From Calothrix sp. MO_167.B42 (GTDB lineage: Bacteria > Cyanobacteriota > Cyanobacteriia > Cyanobacteriales > Nostocaceae): a stretch of DNA of 39,628 nucleotides. The notes beneath the pieces were generated by a model that was not told where the DNA came from, did not search any database, and saw only the letters and a list, made by a program, of their open reading frames with translations. Where the stretch lies: the NCBI GenBank assembly GCA_030065255.1, contig JASJCX010000012.1:1-39628 (forward strand). The letters run 5' to 3'. Of the stretch, positions 25,731-34,504 are shown in pieces (position 1 is the first letter of the stretch; every line of letters begins with the position of its first letter). The position numbers and the translations under genes are program-made.

Positions 25731-27617
25731 TTACAGCACTGGAACATACTGGGGTTTATCTGGTACAGGGGTGTACTCAGCTACAATTTGACATAACTCT
25801 TCACCATTAATGGTTTCTTTCTCCACCAGTAAATCCACTAATCGATCCATAACACTGCGATTTTCCCGCATCATTTGCTTGGCATGTTCGTAGCATTCTT
25901 CCACAATGGTACGAACTTGGTTGTCAATCCGGCAAGCGATCGCATTTGAGTATTCGGAACGAGATGTCCAATCTCGCCCTAAGAATACTTCCCCACTTTG
26001 GCTTTCTAAGGATAGGGGGCCCAAATCAGACATACCAAATTTTGTCACCATTTGCCGTGCCATCCCAGTTACCTGTTGCAGGTCATTACCAGCACCAGTG
26101 GTAACTTCGGCATCCCCAAAAATCACCTCTTCTGCCGCACGTCCACCCAAAGCACCAGTAATTCTAGCTTTCAGTTGACCGCGAGTAATTAAGCCTTGTT
26201 CTTCGCTGGGGGTAAACCAGGTTAGACCCTGTGCTTGTCCCCGGGGAACTAGGGTTACTTTTTGTACTGGATCGTGGTCTTTTAGTAGTGTTCCTACTAA
26301 TGCATGTCCAATTTCATGGTAAGCAATCAACCGCTTACTTTTATTGTCAATCAGTGGTGTGCCTTCCATACCAGCCACAACCCGGTCCACTGCATCATCA
26401 ATTTCGGTAAGGGTGATGGCTTCTTTGCGTCTTCTAGCGGTGAGAATGGCAGCTTCGTTCAGGAGGTTAGCTAAGTCTGCACCAGTAAACCCAGGAGTGC
26501 GACGGGCAATTGTTTCTAAGGATACACCAGGATCTAATTTTTTATTGCGGGCATGCACCCCTAAAACTTCCAAGCGCCCTTTGATATCTGGTGCATCCAC
26601 CATTACCTGTCGATCAAATCTGCCGGGACGCAATAAAGCAGAATCCAAGACATCGGGACGGTTGGTAGCAGCAATGATAATAATACCTGTGTTGCCTTCA
26701 AAACCATCCATCTCAGTCAGTAGTTGGTTTAAGGTTTGCTCTCGTTCGTCGTTTCCACCACCAATACCAGCACCCCGTTGTCTACCAACGGCATCAATTT
26801 CATCGATGAAGATAATACAAGGAGCGTTTTCTTTGGCTTTCTTAAATAAGTCCCTAACCCGAGAAGCACCCACACCAACAAACATTTCCACAAATTCAGA
26901 ACCGGAAATGCTGAAAAATGGTACTGCTGCTTCCCCGGAAATCGCTTTGGCAAGTAAGGTTTTACCTGTTCCAGGAGGTCCCACCAACAGCACACCTTTG
27001 GGAATTCTCGCCCCTACAGCGGTAAACTTTTCTGGTTGTTTGAGGAAGGTAACAACTTCTTGCAATTCTTCCTTGGCTTCTTCAATTCCTGCCACATCAT
27101 CAAACATGACACCAGTTTTTGCTTCCATTTGGAAGCGAGCCTTGGATTTACCAAAATTCATGGCTTGGCCAGGACCACCAGGCATATTGCTAGAACGGCG
27201 GAACAAAAAGAACAATCCGCCAATCAATAAAACAGGAAATATTAAGTTGCCCAACAATCCCCAGATAGCACCATCATTTCGCATGGGGTGAGCATCAAAA
27301 TTAACTCCTTTTTCCTTGAGTTTATCGATCAGTTCTGGAGCATTAGGAGGTAGTTCTACCCTGACTCTTTGGGTACGGTTGTCAAGCTCTGGATCGACAG
27401 CTTCTACAATCGCCGTTCTGCCACCTTCATAAAAATCCACGGTGGTAATGCGATTTGCATCTAAATATTCCAAGAAGCGACCATAGGTCATACGGCTGTT
27501 CGCCGTATTCTGCCCCATTTCTCCAATACCATTACTAAACGCCCCTTGCCAAAAGAAAAAGCCAACTAACAAAGCAGGCAATGTCCAGAGTACTAGAACT
27601 CTCCAAGAAAATTTCAT
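25731..27617 (-). CDS. ftsH: ATP-dependent zinc metalloprotease FtsH (cyanobacterial FtsH2 type)
   Basis: A 628-residue membrane AAA protease. Two membrane helices (~5-25 and ~122-140) flank a lumenal/periplasmic domain. Then Walker A GPPGTGKT (213-220), Walker B IIFIDE (268-273), the second region [20 protein letters not shown] and the zinc site HEIGH (434-438). The N-terminus [11 protein letters not shown] and [20 protein letters not shown] closely match Synechocystis FtsH2 (Slr0228), which with FtsH3 degrades damaged D1 in photosystem II repair; other FtsH paralogues cannot be fully excluded. ATG at 27617 has GAGG about 10 bp upstream. It is monocistronic. It lies in the same window as psbA, its likely substrate's gene, but 15 kb away. 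Confidence 0.96.
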   Translation of the reverse strand: MKFSWRVLVLWTLPALLVGFFFWQGAFSNGIGEMGQNTANSRMTYGRFLEYLDANRITTVDFYEGGRTAIVEAVDPELDNRTQRVRVELPPNAPELIDKLKEKGVNFDAHPMRNDGAIWGLLGNLIFPVLLIGGLFFLFRRSSNMPGGPGQAMNFGKSKARFQMEAKTGVMFDDVAGIEEAKEELQEVVTFLKQPEKFTAVGARIPKGVLLVGPPGTGKTLLAKAISGEAAVPFFSISGSEFVEMFVGVGASRVRDLFKKAKENAPCIIFIDEIDAVGRQRGAGIGGGNDEREQTLNQLLTEMDGFEGNTGIIIIAATNRPDVLDSALLRPGRFDRQVMVDAPDIKGRLEVLGVHARNKKLDPGVSLETIARRTPGFTGADLANLLNEAAILTARRRKEAITLTEIDDAVDRVVAGMEGTPLIDNKSKRLIAYHEIGHALVGTLLKDHDPVQKVTLVPRGQAQGLTWFTPSEEQGLITRGQLKARITGALGGRAAEEVIFGDAEVTTGAGNDLQQVTGMARQMVTKFGMSDLGPLSLESQSGEVFLGRDWTSRSEYSNAIACRIDNQVRTIVEECYEHAKQMMRENRSVMDRLVDLLVEKETINGEELCQIVAEYTPVPDKPQYVPVL

Positions 27618-28121
27618 CTTAATTTGCCTCTAAATGCCGGTAGAAATAGATCAGCTTTAGATCGGTTAGAACACCTGTCATTTCAGCTTTTAGTTGTGCC
27701 TGAATACAAAAAGATAATCTGACAGGATTGTCCCATTAGATCATAGACAAATCTTCTCTTATATTTCTGTATCTCAAGCTTTAGCTGATAAATGGTTGCT
27801 CCTTATTATCTAAAAAATAGCTGGATAACGGATGTTTATTAATCCATTTTGTTAATTTCCTGTCCTATATGGTTATAGGGCAGATTGCTTTATTACAGCA
27901 AAGCTATAACATCAACAAGAATCTTAATTAAATTTAACTTAATTCTCATGTATTGTAACAGAGACTGGCTCAAAAATGGAGTTTTGCGATCGCACACCAA
28001 CAACACAGCAGGGGTCTAGGTAGGTAAAAACTACAGCATAGGAAGAGTAAAATGGAATTAACTACATAAAGTGTCACTTTTAACTCAGTTTTTCTACGCG
28101 ACCAAACTTACAATGAGAGTA
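27618..28121. other. Intergenic region upstream of ftsH
   Basis: 504 bp that should contain the ftsH promoter and the end of the (-) secreted-protein transcript. It is AT-rich, with one HIP1 palindrome at 27986-27993. No gene, RNA or strong inverted repeat was recognised. Confidence 0.55.
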
Positions 28122-28613
28122 TTATTTAACTTCTGTAATGGTTATTGTATAGGGGAAAGACTTATCCTTAGAAAAAGAACCGAGCCATAACTGATATTGC
28201 CCAGGCAGCCATTGTCCGACAATTTCTGGATTTTGACCCTTAACATCATCATTGCACCAAATACCATCGGGTCCTTTAATAATCAGAGCTGTATCCCCAG
28301 GACTAGTTACCTTGAGTTTGAGATAGTTAAATTTACGGTTGAGTTGCAATGTATGGTCTGGTTTTTCGTCAAAAAATCCTGTACAGGCTCCTGTGGGAGT
28401 ATCTCTTCTACCAGCAATGATATTTCCTGGTGTAGAACCACCACTTATACCACGCATCAGCATCGGATCTGGAGAAAATTTCTTGTCAATGGTTACATCT
28501 CCAAACATGGGTAGTATTTCTTGTGCTTTGGCTAAATTCCATGGAAATACAATGGCCATTACACAAACTACGAAAGATAATTTAATTCTTTGATATACCA
28601 ATGATTGAGTCAT
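28122..28613 (-). CDS. Secreted hypothetical protein
   Basis: A 163-residue protein with a clear Sec signal peptide (basic start, hydrophobic ~12-25, cleavage likely after LAKA at residue 30). The mature ~133 residues are rich in predicted beta strands (LQLNRKFNYLKLKVTS, TALIIKGPDGIWCNDD, YQLWLGSFSKDKSFPYTITITEV), suggesting a small beta-sandwich similar to bacterial pre-peptidase C-terminal (PPC-like) domains. Two cysteines, C77 and C120, could form a disulfide in the periplasm. No enzyme motif is visible. It stands alone between ftsH and gltX with ~500 bp gaps on both sides. Function unknown. Confidence 0.75.
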   Translation of the reverse strand: MTQSLVYQRIKLSFVVCVMAIVFPWNLAKAQEILPMFGDVTIDKKFSPDPMLMRGISGGSTPGNIIAGRRDTPTGACTGFFDEKPDHTLQLNRKFNYLKLKVTSPGDTALIIKGPDGIWCNDDVKGQNPEIVGQWLPGQYQLWLGSFSKDKSFPYTITITEVK

Positions 28614-29119
28614 TTTTATTACATTGTTTTATAAGTGGTTTTGATGACATTTATTTTACGCGTTAAGTTCCCAAAATAGCGGTAATTAACTATAAAAATA
28701 ACAGATATCAAATCTAAATTATCAAAGTTCTAGCACCGTGGGATTGCGCTTGTTTTTGCCAAAAATACAAGCAGAATTAGTCACCATTTACACGTCAAAA
28801 GAGGCAGGTGTGGGGAGTGTGGGAGTGGGGGAAGCCTGCTCCTTGTCCTGTTTCCCTCTTCCCTAACTGGCTGACTCCCCACTTCTCATTGGCAAGTTAA
28901 AGATATTATTTGAGCGATTTATTTGAGCGATTCAATTCTTCACCTTTTGGCTACCGCCATAACTCACCACATAGGGATTTCCAACGCAACGCTCCCAAAC
29001 AAATAGATATCTATCTATGAAGACGGATTTTTTTGCCGTTATGCTCCCGATTTACATCAAAAAATAACCTCTGGCAAGTTGCCAGAGATGGATTTGATAA
29101 CATCTAAATATAGTTTCAA
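28614..29119. other. Intergenic region between gltX and the secreted-protein gene
   Basis: 506 bp. A purine-rich to pyrimidine-rich low-complexity stretch lies at ~28800-28880 and the gltX terminator at its end (29058-29087). No gene was recognised. The (-) secreted-protein promoter is expected near 28620-28700. Confidence 0.55.
29058..29087 (-). terminator. Rho-independent terminator of gltX
   Basis: The perfect inverted repeat ctctggcaagttgccagag (29069-29087) is followed on the minus strand by gttattttttg, 33 bp after the gltX stop. Confidence 0.82.
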
Positions 29120-30565
29120 TTATTTGCCTACAGCGATCGCATTTTCCAATCTAGGCTTATCTAAACCAATCTCATGTAGTAGTAGCCAAGACTGCATTAG
29201 ATCCGGACCATGCATCTCACCGGTAAAGGCTGCTCTGAGCGATCGCATAATTAACCCTTTCTTTACCCCTTGTGCTTTGACTACCTGTTTAATTATCCCT
29301 TGGGCATCAGACACCTCAAGTTGTGCTTGATTTTCTAAACCTGTCAATACTCCTTGCAGAGCCGCCCCTACCCCATCTTGTTGCAGTTGAGTTTTAGCTT
29401 CATCACTAAATTCCACCACATCAGTGAAAAATAGTTGACTCATAGCCACAGCATCTGTCAAACGGGTTAAGCTCGGAGCAATTAAAGTTACCAGTTGCTC
29501 TAACCAAGGACGCTCTCTACCACCAACAAATTTATACCCAGCTTCTGACCAGAATGGCATTAATAAATCTGTAACTTTATCTATTGGCATACTGTGGATA
29601 TACTGACTATTCAACCAATCCAATTTTGCCCAATCGAACTTAGCACCAGCCTTATTCACCCGCTCAAAGCTAAATTGCTGGGCAGCTTCTTCTAAGGTAA
29701 ATATTTCTTGGGTAGAATCCGGTGGGGACCAACCCAACAAGGTCATATAATTAGCTAAAGCTGGGGCAGTAAAGCCCATTTTGGCAAATTCGGAAATTGA
29801 AGTTACCCCATCCCGCTTAGAAAGTTTACGCCCTTCCATATTCAAAATTAAAGGGGTGTGGGCAAACTCTGGCACATTTGCACCCAAAGCTTCATATAGC
29901 AAAATTTGCTTGGCAGTATTAGCAATGTGATCTTCTCCCCGGATCACATGGCTAATTTGCATATCCATGTCATCAATCACAACGGCAAAATTGTACAATG
30001 GCTGACCAATACCTGTTGATCCAGCCCGGGCAATTACCATATCCCCACCCAAATCGCTACCACGCCAAGCCATATTGCCCCGAACCAAGTCATTCCAGAC
30101 AATTTCCCGACTATCGTCAATTTTGAAGCGAATTACAAAACTACGTCCTTCAGCTTGGAAAGCAGCTTCCTGTTCCGGGGTCAAATTACGATGGCGGTTA
30201 TCATAACGGGGAGCTTCACTTCTAGCCTTTTGGGATTCCCGCAGGGCATCCAATTCTTCTGCGGTGGTATAACAGCGATATGCCAAACCTTGGTCTAACA
30301 ACTTTTGGATTGCATCCTTATAAAAATGCAAACGTTCAGTCTGAAAAAATGGACCTTCATCCCAATTCAATCCCAACCAGCGCAATCCTGCTAAAATATT
30401 TTCCGTATATTCAGGACGCGATCGCTCTTGGTCTGTATCTTCAATGCGTAAGATAAATTTACCCCCATGGTGGCGGGCAAATAACCAATTAAACACAGCC
30501 GTCCTGGCTGTACCAATATGTAAATTTCCAGTGGGGCTGGGTGCAATACGGACTCTGACAGTCAC
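29120..30565 (-). CDS. gltX: Glutamyl-tRNA synthetase
   Basis: A 481-residue class I synthetase. The HIGH-type motif is HIGT (16-19) in [20 protein letters not shown] and the KMSKS-type motif is KLSKR (247-251). [17 protein letters not shown] and [12 protein letters not shown] are family-typical, and the C-terminal anticodon-binding domain is complete. It charges tRNA-Glu, and in cyanobacteria usually also mischarges tRNA-Gln before amidation; Glu-tRNA-Glu also feeds haem and chlorophyll synthesis. It starts with GTG at 30565. A tRNA-Asp gene lies 117 bp upstream on the same strand, and the two may be cotranscribed. Confidence 0.98.
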   Translation of the reverse strand: MTVRVRIAPSPTGNLHIGTARTAVFNWLFARHHGGKFILRIEDTDQERSRPEYTENILAGLRWLGLNWDEGPFFQTERLHFYKDAIQKLLDQGLAYRCYTTAEELDALRESQKARSEAPRYDNRHRNLTPEQEAAFQAEGRSFVIRFKIDDSREIVWNDLVRGNMAWRGSDLGGDMVIARAGSTGIGQPLYNFAVVIDDMDMQISHVIRGEDHIANTAKQILLYEALGANVPEFAHTPLILNMEGRKLSKRDGVTSISEFAKMGFTAPALANYMTLLGWSPPDSTQEIFTLEEAAQQFSFERVNKAGAKFDWAKLDWLNSQYIHSMPIDKVTDLLMPFWSEAGYKFVGGRERPWLEQLVTLIAPSLTRLTDAVAMSQLFFTDVVEFSDEAKTQLQQDGVGAALQGVLTGLENQAQLEVSDAQGIIKQVVKAQGVKKGLIMRSLRAAFTGEMHGPDLMQSWLLLHEIGLDKPRLENAIAVGK

Positions 30566-30682
30566 AGCAAATTCTCTCTTTTCAAAGCTTCAATAGTTTA
30601 ACTTGGATTGTGGATGTAATTGTGAATCCAAAACCCAAGTTCCTTTTAATCTATTAGGTTACATATAGCTTTTAGCTGGTAA

Positions 30683-30756
30683 CGGGACCGACGGGGCTCG
30701 AACCCGCAACTTCCGCCGTGACAGGGCGGTGCTCTAACCAATTGAACTACGGTCCC
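30683..30756 (-). tRNA. tRNA-Asp (GTC)
   Basis: 74-nt cloverleaf on the minus strand: acceptor gggaccg/cggtccc, D-arm with ttcaattggttagagc, anticodon stem ccgcc/ggcgg around ctgtcac (anticodon GTC), T-arm gcgggttcgagccccgt. The discriminator base is G, as expected for tRNA-Asp. CCA is not encoded (gttacc follows). No intron. Confidence 0.97.
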
Positions 30757-31098
30757 TCAATTGGCACTCTCGTAATTATGCCGCTTTTATGGAAATGTGT
30801 CAAGTACTTTTTTGTAATTTGCTCCTAAAAGTGGATGTTACTGGGGAGGCTTGCGGCAAAACAGTGAAAAATGTCATGGGTCGATAGGGAATAAGGGGAT
30901 GATATCAATCGATGCCATTAAAAGAATCTAAAGAAACATAGAAATTCTCAATTGAATAACATACAATTAGACAGGAATTTTTCAGATTTTCATCCACAAA
31001 CTTGCATTTTATATAGGATAGAGCATATTGAAATTAATCCTTGGGAATACAGATATCCCTATGAATTAAGAATCTTCTCGGCTCTAGCCAGGGGAATA
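30757..31098. other. Intergenic region between sucD-like gene and tRNA-Asp
   Basis: 342 bp that should hold the promoter for tRNA-Asp and gltX and the 3' end of the sucD-like transcript. No strong hairpin or gene was recognised. Confidence 0.5.
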
Positions 31099-31980
31099 TT
31101 AGACAAGAAATTTTTTCACCAATTTAGGAATTTGGGAAGGGCGTTCTGCCACTGGAATATCAAATTCATACAAAGCAGTGAGTTTGCTTTGTACGGAGCC
31201 AAAATCTGGATCTAGTCCAATAACTGCGGCTAAAGTTCCTGTTTGTCGCCAATGTTTTCCTGGTGTTACGTGTCTACCTGCAATATAAGCAACTACTGGT
31301 TTATCAATTGTTTCATTAATATAACGGGCTGCGGCTTCTTCGCGATCACCACCTGGTTGTCCCACTAAAACTATGGCTTGGGTGCTTTCATCTTCATCAA
31401 GTATTTGTAGCCATTGAATAAAAGATGACCCCACAATTGCATCACTACCAATGCTGACACTAATGGATTGTCCTAACCCTGCTTGGGTTAGTTCCCAAGC
31501 AATTTCATAGGTAAGAGTACTACTGCGGCTGATGATACCAACCGGGCCAGGAGTATAAAAATCGCTTGGTTGAGTGCCTAAGAGAATCTTGTTAGGAACG
31601 ATAATTCCTGGACTATTTGGTCCAATGACTAAGGTGTCTGTTGCTTCCGCAGTGCGTAATAGTCTCACCATATCCAGAGGTGGTACTCCAGCCGAAGTAA
31701 TAATTATTTGCCGAATGTTGGCAGCGATTGCTTCTAGTGCCGCATCCAAGACTTGATAAGGATGTACGCAAATAATCGTGGTATCAATTTGCCCAAATTT
31801 ATCTACCACCTCTTCTATCAGATCAAATATTGGTAGATTATATAGTTGTCTTCCACCCAAACCAGGATTAACCCCAGCGACTAAATTTGTACCGTGAGCC
31901 TGCATTTGTGCAATATGGGTAGCACCAATGAATTCACTAAATCCCTGGATTAAAACTTTGCTGTCTGGCGTTAGGTTCAT
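31099..31980 (-). CDS. Succinyl-CoA-ligase alpha-subunit-like protein, catalytic His absent
   Basis: A 293-residue protein of SucD length and fold: a CoA-binding Rossmann domain (KVLIQGFSEFIGATHIAQM; NPGLGG at 38-43; VIGPNSPGIIVP) and a ligase domain (GIISRSSTLTYE, SIGSDAIVGSSFI). The phospho-histidine loop, normally GKRMGHAGA (His246 in E. coli), aligns to GKHWRQTGT with Gln246, and the partner Glu of GEIGG (Glu208) aligns to Gln208 in GQPGG. The normal phosphorylated-enzyme mechanism therefore looks impossible. It may bind CoA without ligase activity, or use another chemistry. The start is ATG at 31980; TTG at 31992 is unlikely. The sucC-like gene lies 471 bp upstream on the same strand and is degenerate too, so they probably work as a pair. 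Naming it sucD would imply an unsupported activity. Confidence 0.82.
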   Translation of the reverse strand: MNLTPDSKVLIQGFSEFIGATHIAQMQAHGTNLVAGVNPGLGGRQLYNLPIFDLIEEVVDKFGQIDTTIICVHPYQVLDAALEAIAANIRQIIITSAGVPPLDMVRLLRTAEATDTLVIGPNSPGIIVPNKILLGTQPSDFYTPGPVGIISRSSTLTYEIAWELTQAGLGQSISVSIGSDAIVGSSFIQWLQILDEDESTQAIVLVGQPGGDREEAAARYINETIDKPVVAYIAGRHVTPGKHWRQTGTLAAVIGLDPDFGSVQSKLTALYEFDIPVAERPSQIPKLVKKFLV

Positions 31981-32451
31981 AAAAAAGTACAATAACTCAA
32001 AATATTCAGCGTTTTACGCCACTGAAGAAGGATAAATATATGCTGTATTCTTGATTCAATTTACATTAGAATCAAAAAAAATTGTTCTCAGGTTTCAGAA
32101 ACAAAATACCGTATTAAATCTACTTTTGGTAGTAGATTTTTAGTTTTTCTTGTTAATTAATGTTTTTCCAATTATATGTTTTTTACATTACGACCATTCT
32201 GATTACGAGATTATACTTAATAATGTTGACCACAAAAATGAAAATTACTTAGAACACGTAATTTATTCTAGCTCTTGATTTTATTTATCAATAAGTGAAC
32301 TACGGGGAGTTATACCATTTTAAAAAAGAATGGAACAGATAATGTGGATGGGTAGGGGCACAGCACCAGTAAGATAGTTTAATACCGATGCCGTGCCCTT
32401 AAGCGCCTATAGCCTACCCCCACAATCAAGACTTTTTGTTGCAAGCCCTAT
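31981..32451. other. Gap between the sucC-like and sucD-like genes
   Basis: 471 bp, unusually long if the two genes are one operon. It has an inverted repeat aaatctac/gtagattt (32116-32123, 32132-32139) and, next to the sucC-like stop, a dispersed-repeat copy (32412-32450). A separate promoter for the sucD-like gene is likely. No other gene was seen. Confidence 0.55.
32412..32450. repeat. Dispersed repeat copy (also at 36542-36576)
   Basis: cctacccc..., then aagactttttgttgcaagccc, occurs here and, same orientation, at 36542-36576. This copy ends 2 bp before the sucC-like stop codon. Confidence 0.75.
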
Positions 32452-33681
32452 CTATCTAATTTTTTGATGGGACGCAGATTTGGCCATTGTCAAACTAATA
32501 GCCTCGGCTACCGCTCGATCTAAATTTTCGATTAATACAGGTGCGTTACCTGACGATTGTAGTTGGACTAAATATTTTTTTGCTTCATTTAATTGAGAAC
32601 CAACCAAACGAACCACCAAATAGGGAATAGTTTCAGAAACACGGCTCTTATTCCCGTGGGGGATTTGGGATTGAATTTCACTGTGATGATTTTGGATAAA
32701 CCGAGCGATTGTTTCCGCGACTACTGCTGCTTCGGAAATACTATCTAAGAAGTTCATCAGTATGACTTTCACACTTCTATCGGTAGCTAAAATGTTTAAT
32801 GCCTGTTCTAGACGCTGGCTGAAAGTAGTTGGTGTTGAATCATTAATGGAGGCATGACGTAGGTTCATACATACACCGGGTTTACCCCCTGCATTGACAA
32901 CTAAATCTAGGGTTGCCATCACTGAACCCACGCCATTTCCTAAAATGGCTATTTTCCCTCGCCCAGAATCATTTGACTTATCGACATATGAACCCAAGGG
33001 AATACTGGGATATTTATCAAAAATCCTGGCTTCTCTGCCTCTAATTTCTGGATGTCGTCTCAGGGATCTTTCATTCACTATCACACTACCATTAAGTGCC
33101 ATTAGTTGACCGCGAGCATTAATGGCTAAAGGATTGATTTCCACTAGATCCAAATCTTTTTGGATGAACAAATGATACATCTTCTCAATCACCGTACTGA
33201 TTGATTGCATGGAGCTTCCATGCAAGCCCATTTTCAGAGCTAATCGACGGGCATAAAATGAAGAAAATTCTTGTTCTACCAACACATACTGCATTTTTTC
33301 CCCTGCTGATTCCCAGTCAACATCAGCTTCCTTGCAGCCTAAAAGTACTGGACGACAAACTGCGGTATCTAAGACTACAGCCAGATAAAATTCTGCGACT
33401 TTCTCATATTTCGTTTCTGCTAATAATGCTTCTGGTAGCTCCCCTAAGATGGGTAAATTGAAAATTGTTTGAGCCGCTGCGATTGCATCAATGGTAGTTC
33501 CCACAAACCTAACTCCACCAGCTTTTGCCCTATCTCTCCCATGGACTTGGGATTTGAGTACAATCGGATAATTTATTTCTAACCGCTTCAAGTCAGTGGG
33601 ATGATCTATTTTTTGAGAAGGTAATACAGGAATATCCATTTCCCGAAACCACTTTTTGACTTGATACTCTAATAAATCCAT
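32452..33681 (-). CDS. Succinyl-CoA-ligase beta-subunit-like protein, metal and phosphate sites altered
   Basis: A 409-residue ATP-grasp protein from ATG at 33681 (MDLLEYQVKKWFREMDIPV, matching the MNLHEYQAK start of SucC), with AAGGTG about 7 bp upstream; upstream starts are less likely. Conserved: KSQVHGRDRAKAGG (43-56), VEINPLAI (180-187) with metal-binding Glu181. Altered: the second metal ligand, Asp in CLDGK of E. coli (Asp213), is Asn197 in ALNGS; the C-domain LDVGGGA loop is MNLRHAS; and NIFGGI reads NFLDSI. With the His-less alpha-like protein downstream, a standard succinyl-CoA synthetase is doubtful. Possible roles are CoA or nucleotide binding, another acyl-CoA ligase chemistry, or regulation. 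Confidence 0.82.
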   Translation of the reverse strand: MDLLEYQVKKWFREMDIPVLPSQKIDHPTDLKRLEINYPIVLKSQVHGRDRAKAGGVRFVGTTIDAIAAAQTIFNLPILGELPEALLAETKYEKVAEFYLAVVLDTAVCRPVLLGCKEADVDWESAGEKMQYVLVEQEFSSFYARRLALKMGLHGSSMQSISTVIEKMYHLFIQKDLDLVEINPLAINARGQLMALNGSVIVNERSLRRHPEIRGREARIFDKYPSIPLGSYVDKSNDSGRGKIAILGNGVGSVMATLDLVVNAGGKPGVCMNLRHASINDSTPTTFSQRLEQALNILATDRSVKVILMNFLDSISEAAVVAETIARFIQNHHSEIQSQIPHGNKSRVSETIPYLVVRLVGSQLNEAKKYLVQLQSSGNAPVLIENLDRAVAEAISLTMAKSASHQKIR

Positions 33682-34504
33682 TAATATACACCTTGTATTC
33701 CCACTTCCAAAAATTAACCGAGGTAATAGGTAACACATTAAACCTACACAGCAATAGCTAACTCAAATTGTTGTTAGCATAATCAAATATATTTTTCTGC
33801 TACCAATTTTATCTAATTCAGTAAATACAGTAAATTTGTTTTTTGAAGACCACTGACTCTATGTAAATTATCTGTGCTTGATGTTGTCAGTAGTTTTTCT
33901 TAGAGATAAAAAAATGATGCCAAATCAATAAATATTGTTGTTTCGATTTAATGATAATTTACCCAAGCTACTATGATGCCCGGTTTGCATGGATTAATTA
34001 AACTTAAGCCCAAAATTAATCACTGATTTATGCTGTTTTTTGATTTTCATATTCACTCTATTATTTATCTTTCAAAGAAAATCTGTAAATATTTGTACCG
34101 GGACTCTCAGATAATATCCACTGTTGACTACTATGTATTTTTATCTCTGTAGTTAGGTTTGTGTAACCAAAGAATTATATTTCAGATGAAACTAAAGCTT
34201 TCTGGGTTTCACAAGCGATAGATTTGTTGACAATGGTTGTCTGAAAAATTATTCTGGAAATTTCTTTTATTATCTTCACCACAAGGTCTCACCATCTGTT
34301 TTTCCCTATCGATTCCCATTTGTAGGACTGGACTCCGTAATACTTTTAATTCTGGTGAAAGTAAAAAAAATGTGTTAGAAAGTTGTTCGTTTAGATATTT
34401 AAGGTTGTCGTTGAGTCAACTATGCGCCTACATTTAATTGATGAATCTCTAATGTCTAAACCATCGCCAATACAAATAACCAGAATCACCAACGGGATAG
34501 ATGG
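33682..34504. other. Long intergenic region between divergent genes
   Basis: 823 bp of AT-rich DNA between the (-) sucC-like gene and the (+) membrane-protein gene, so it should contain both promoters. A 66-codon frame near 34237-34437 looks non-coding. No RNA gene, clear hairpin or tandem repeat was recognised. Confidence 0.55.

Noticed and set aside
26344..27291. 315-codon (+) open frame opposite ftsH
   Set aside because: Fully antisense to the highly conserved ATPase region of ftsH. Composition (Ser/Pro/Arg/Thr-rich) is that of a shadow frame and no family is recognisable.
9555..27617. psbA and ftsH as a physically linked photosystem II repair cluster
   Set aside because: They are 15 kb apart, in opposite directions, with many unrelated genes and separate terminators between. 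The functional link is real for the families but no cluster is shown.
34237..34437. 66-codon open frame in the gap before the 607-residue protein
   Set aside because: Non-ATG start, no ribosome site, unusual residue mix and no family. Treated as non-coding.
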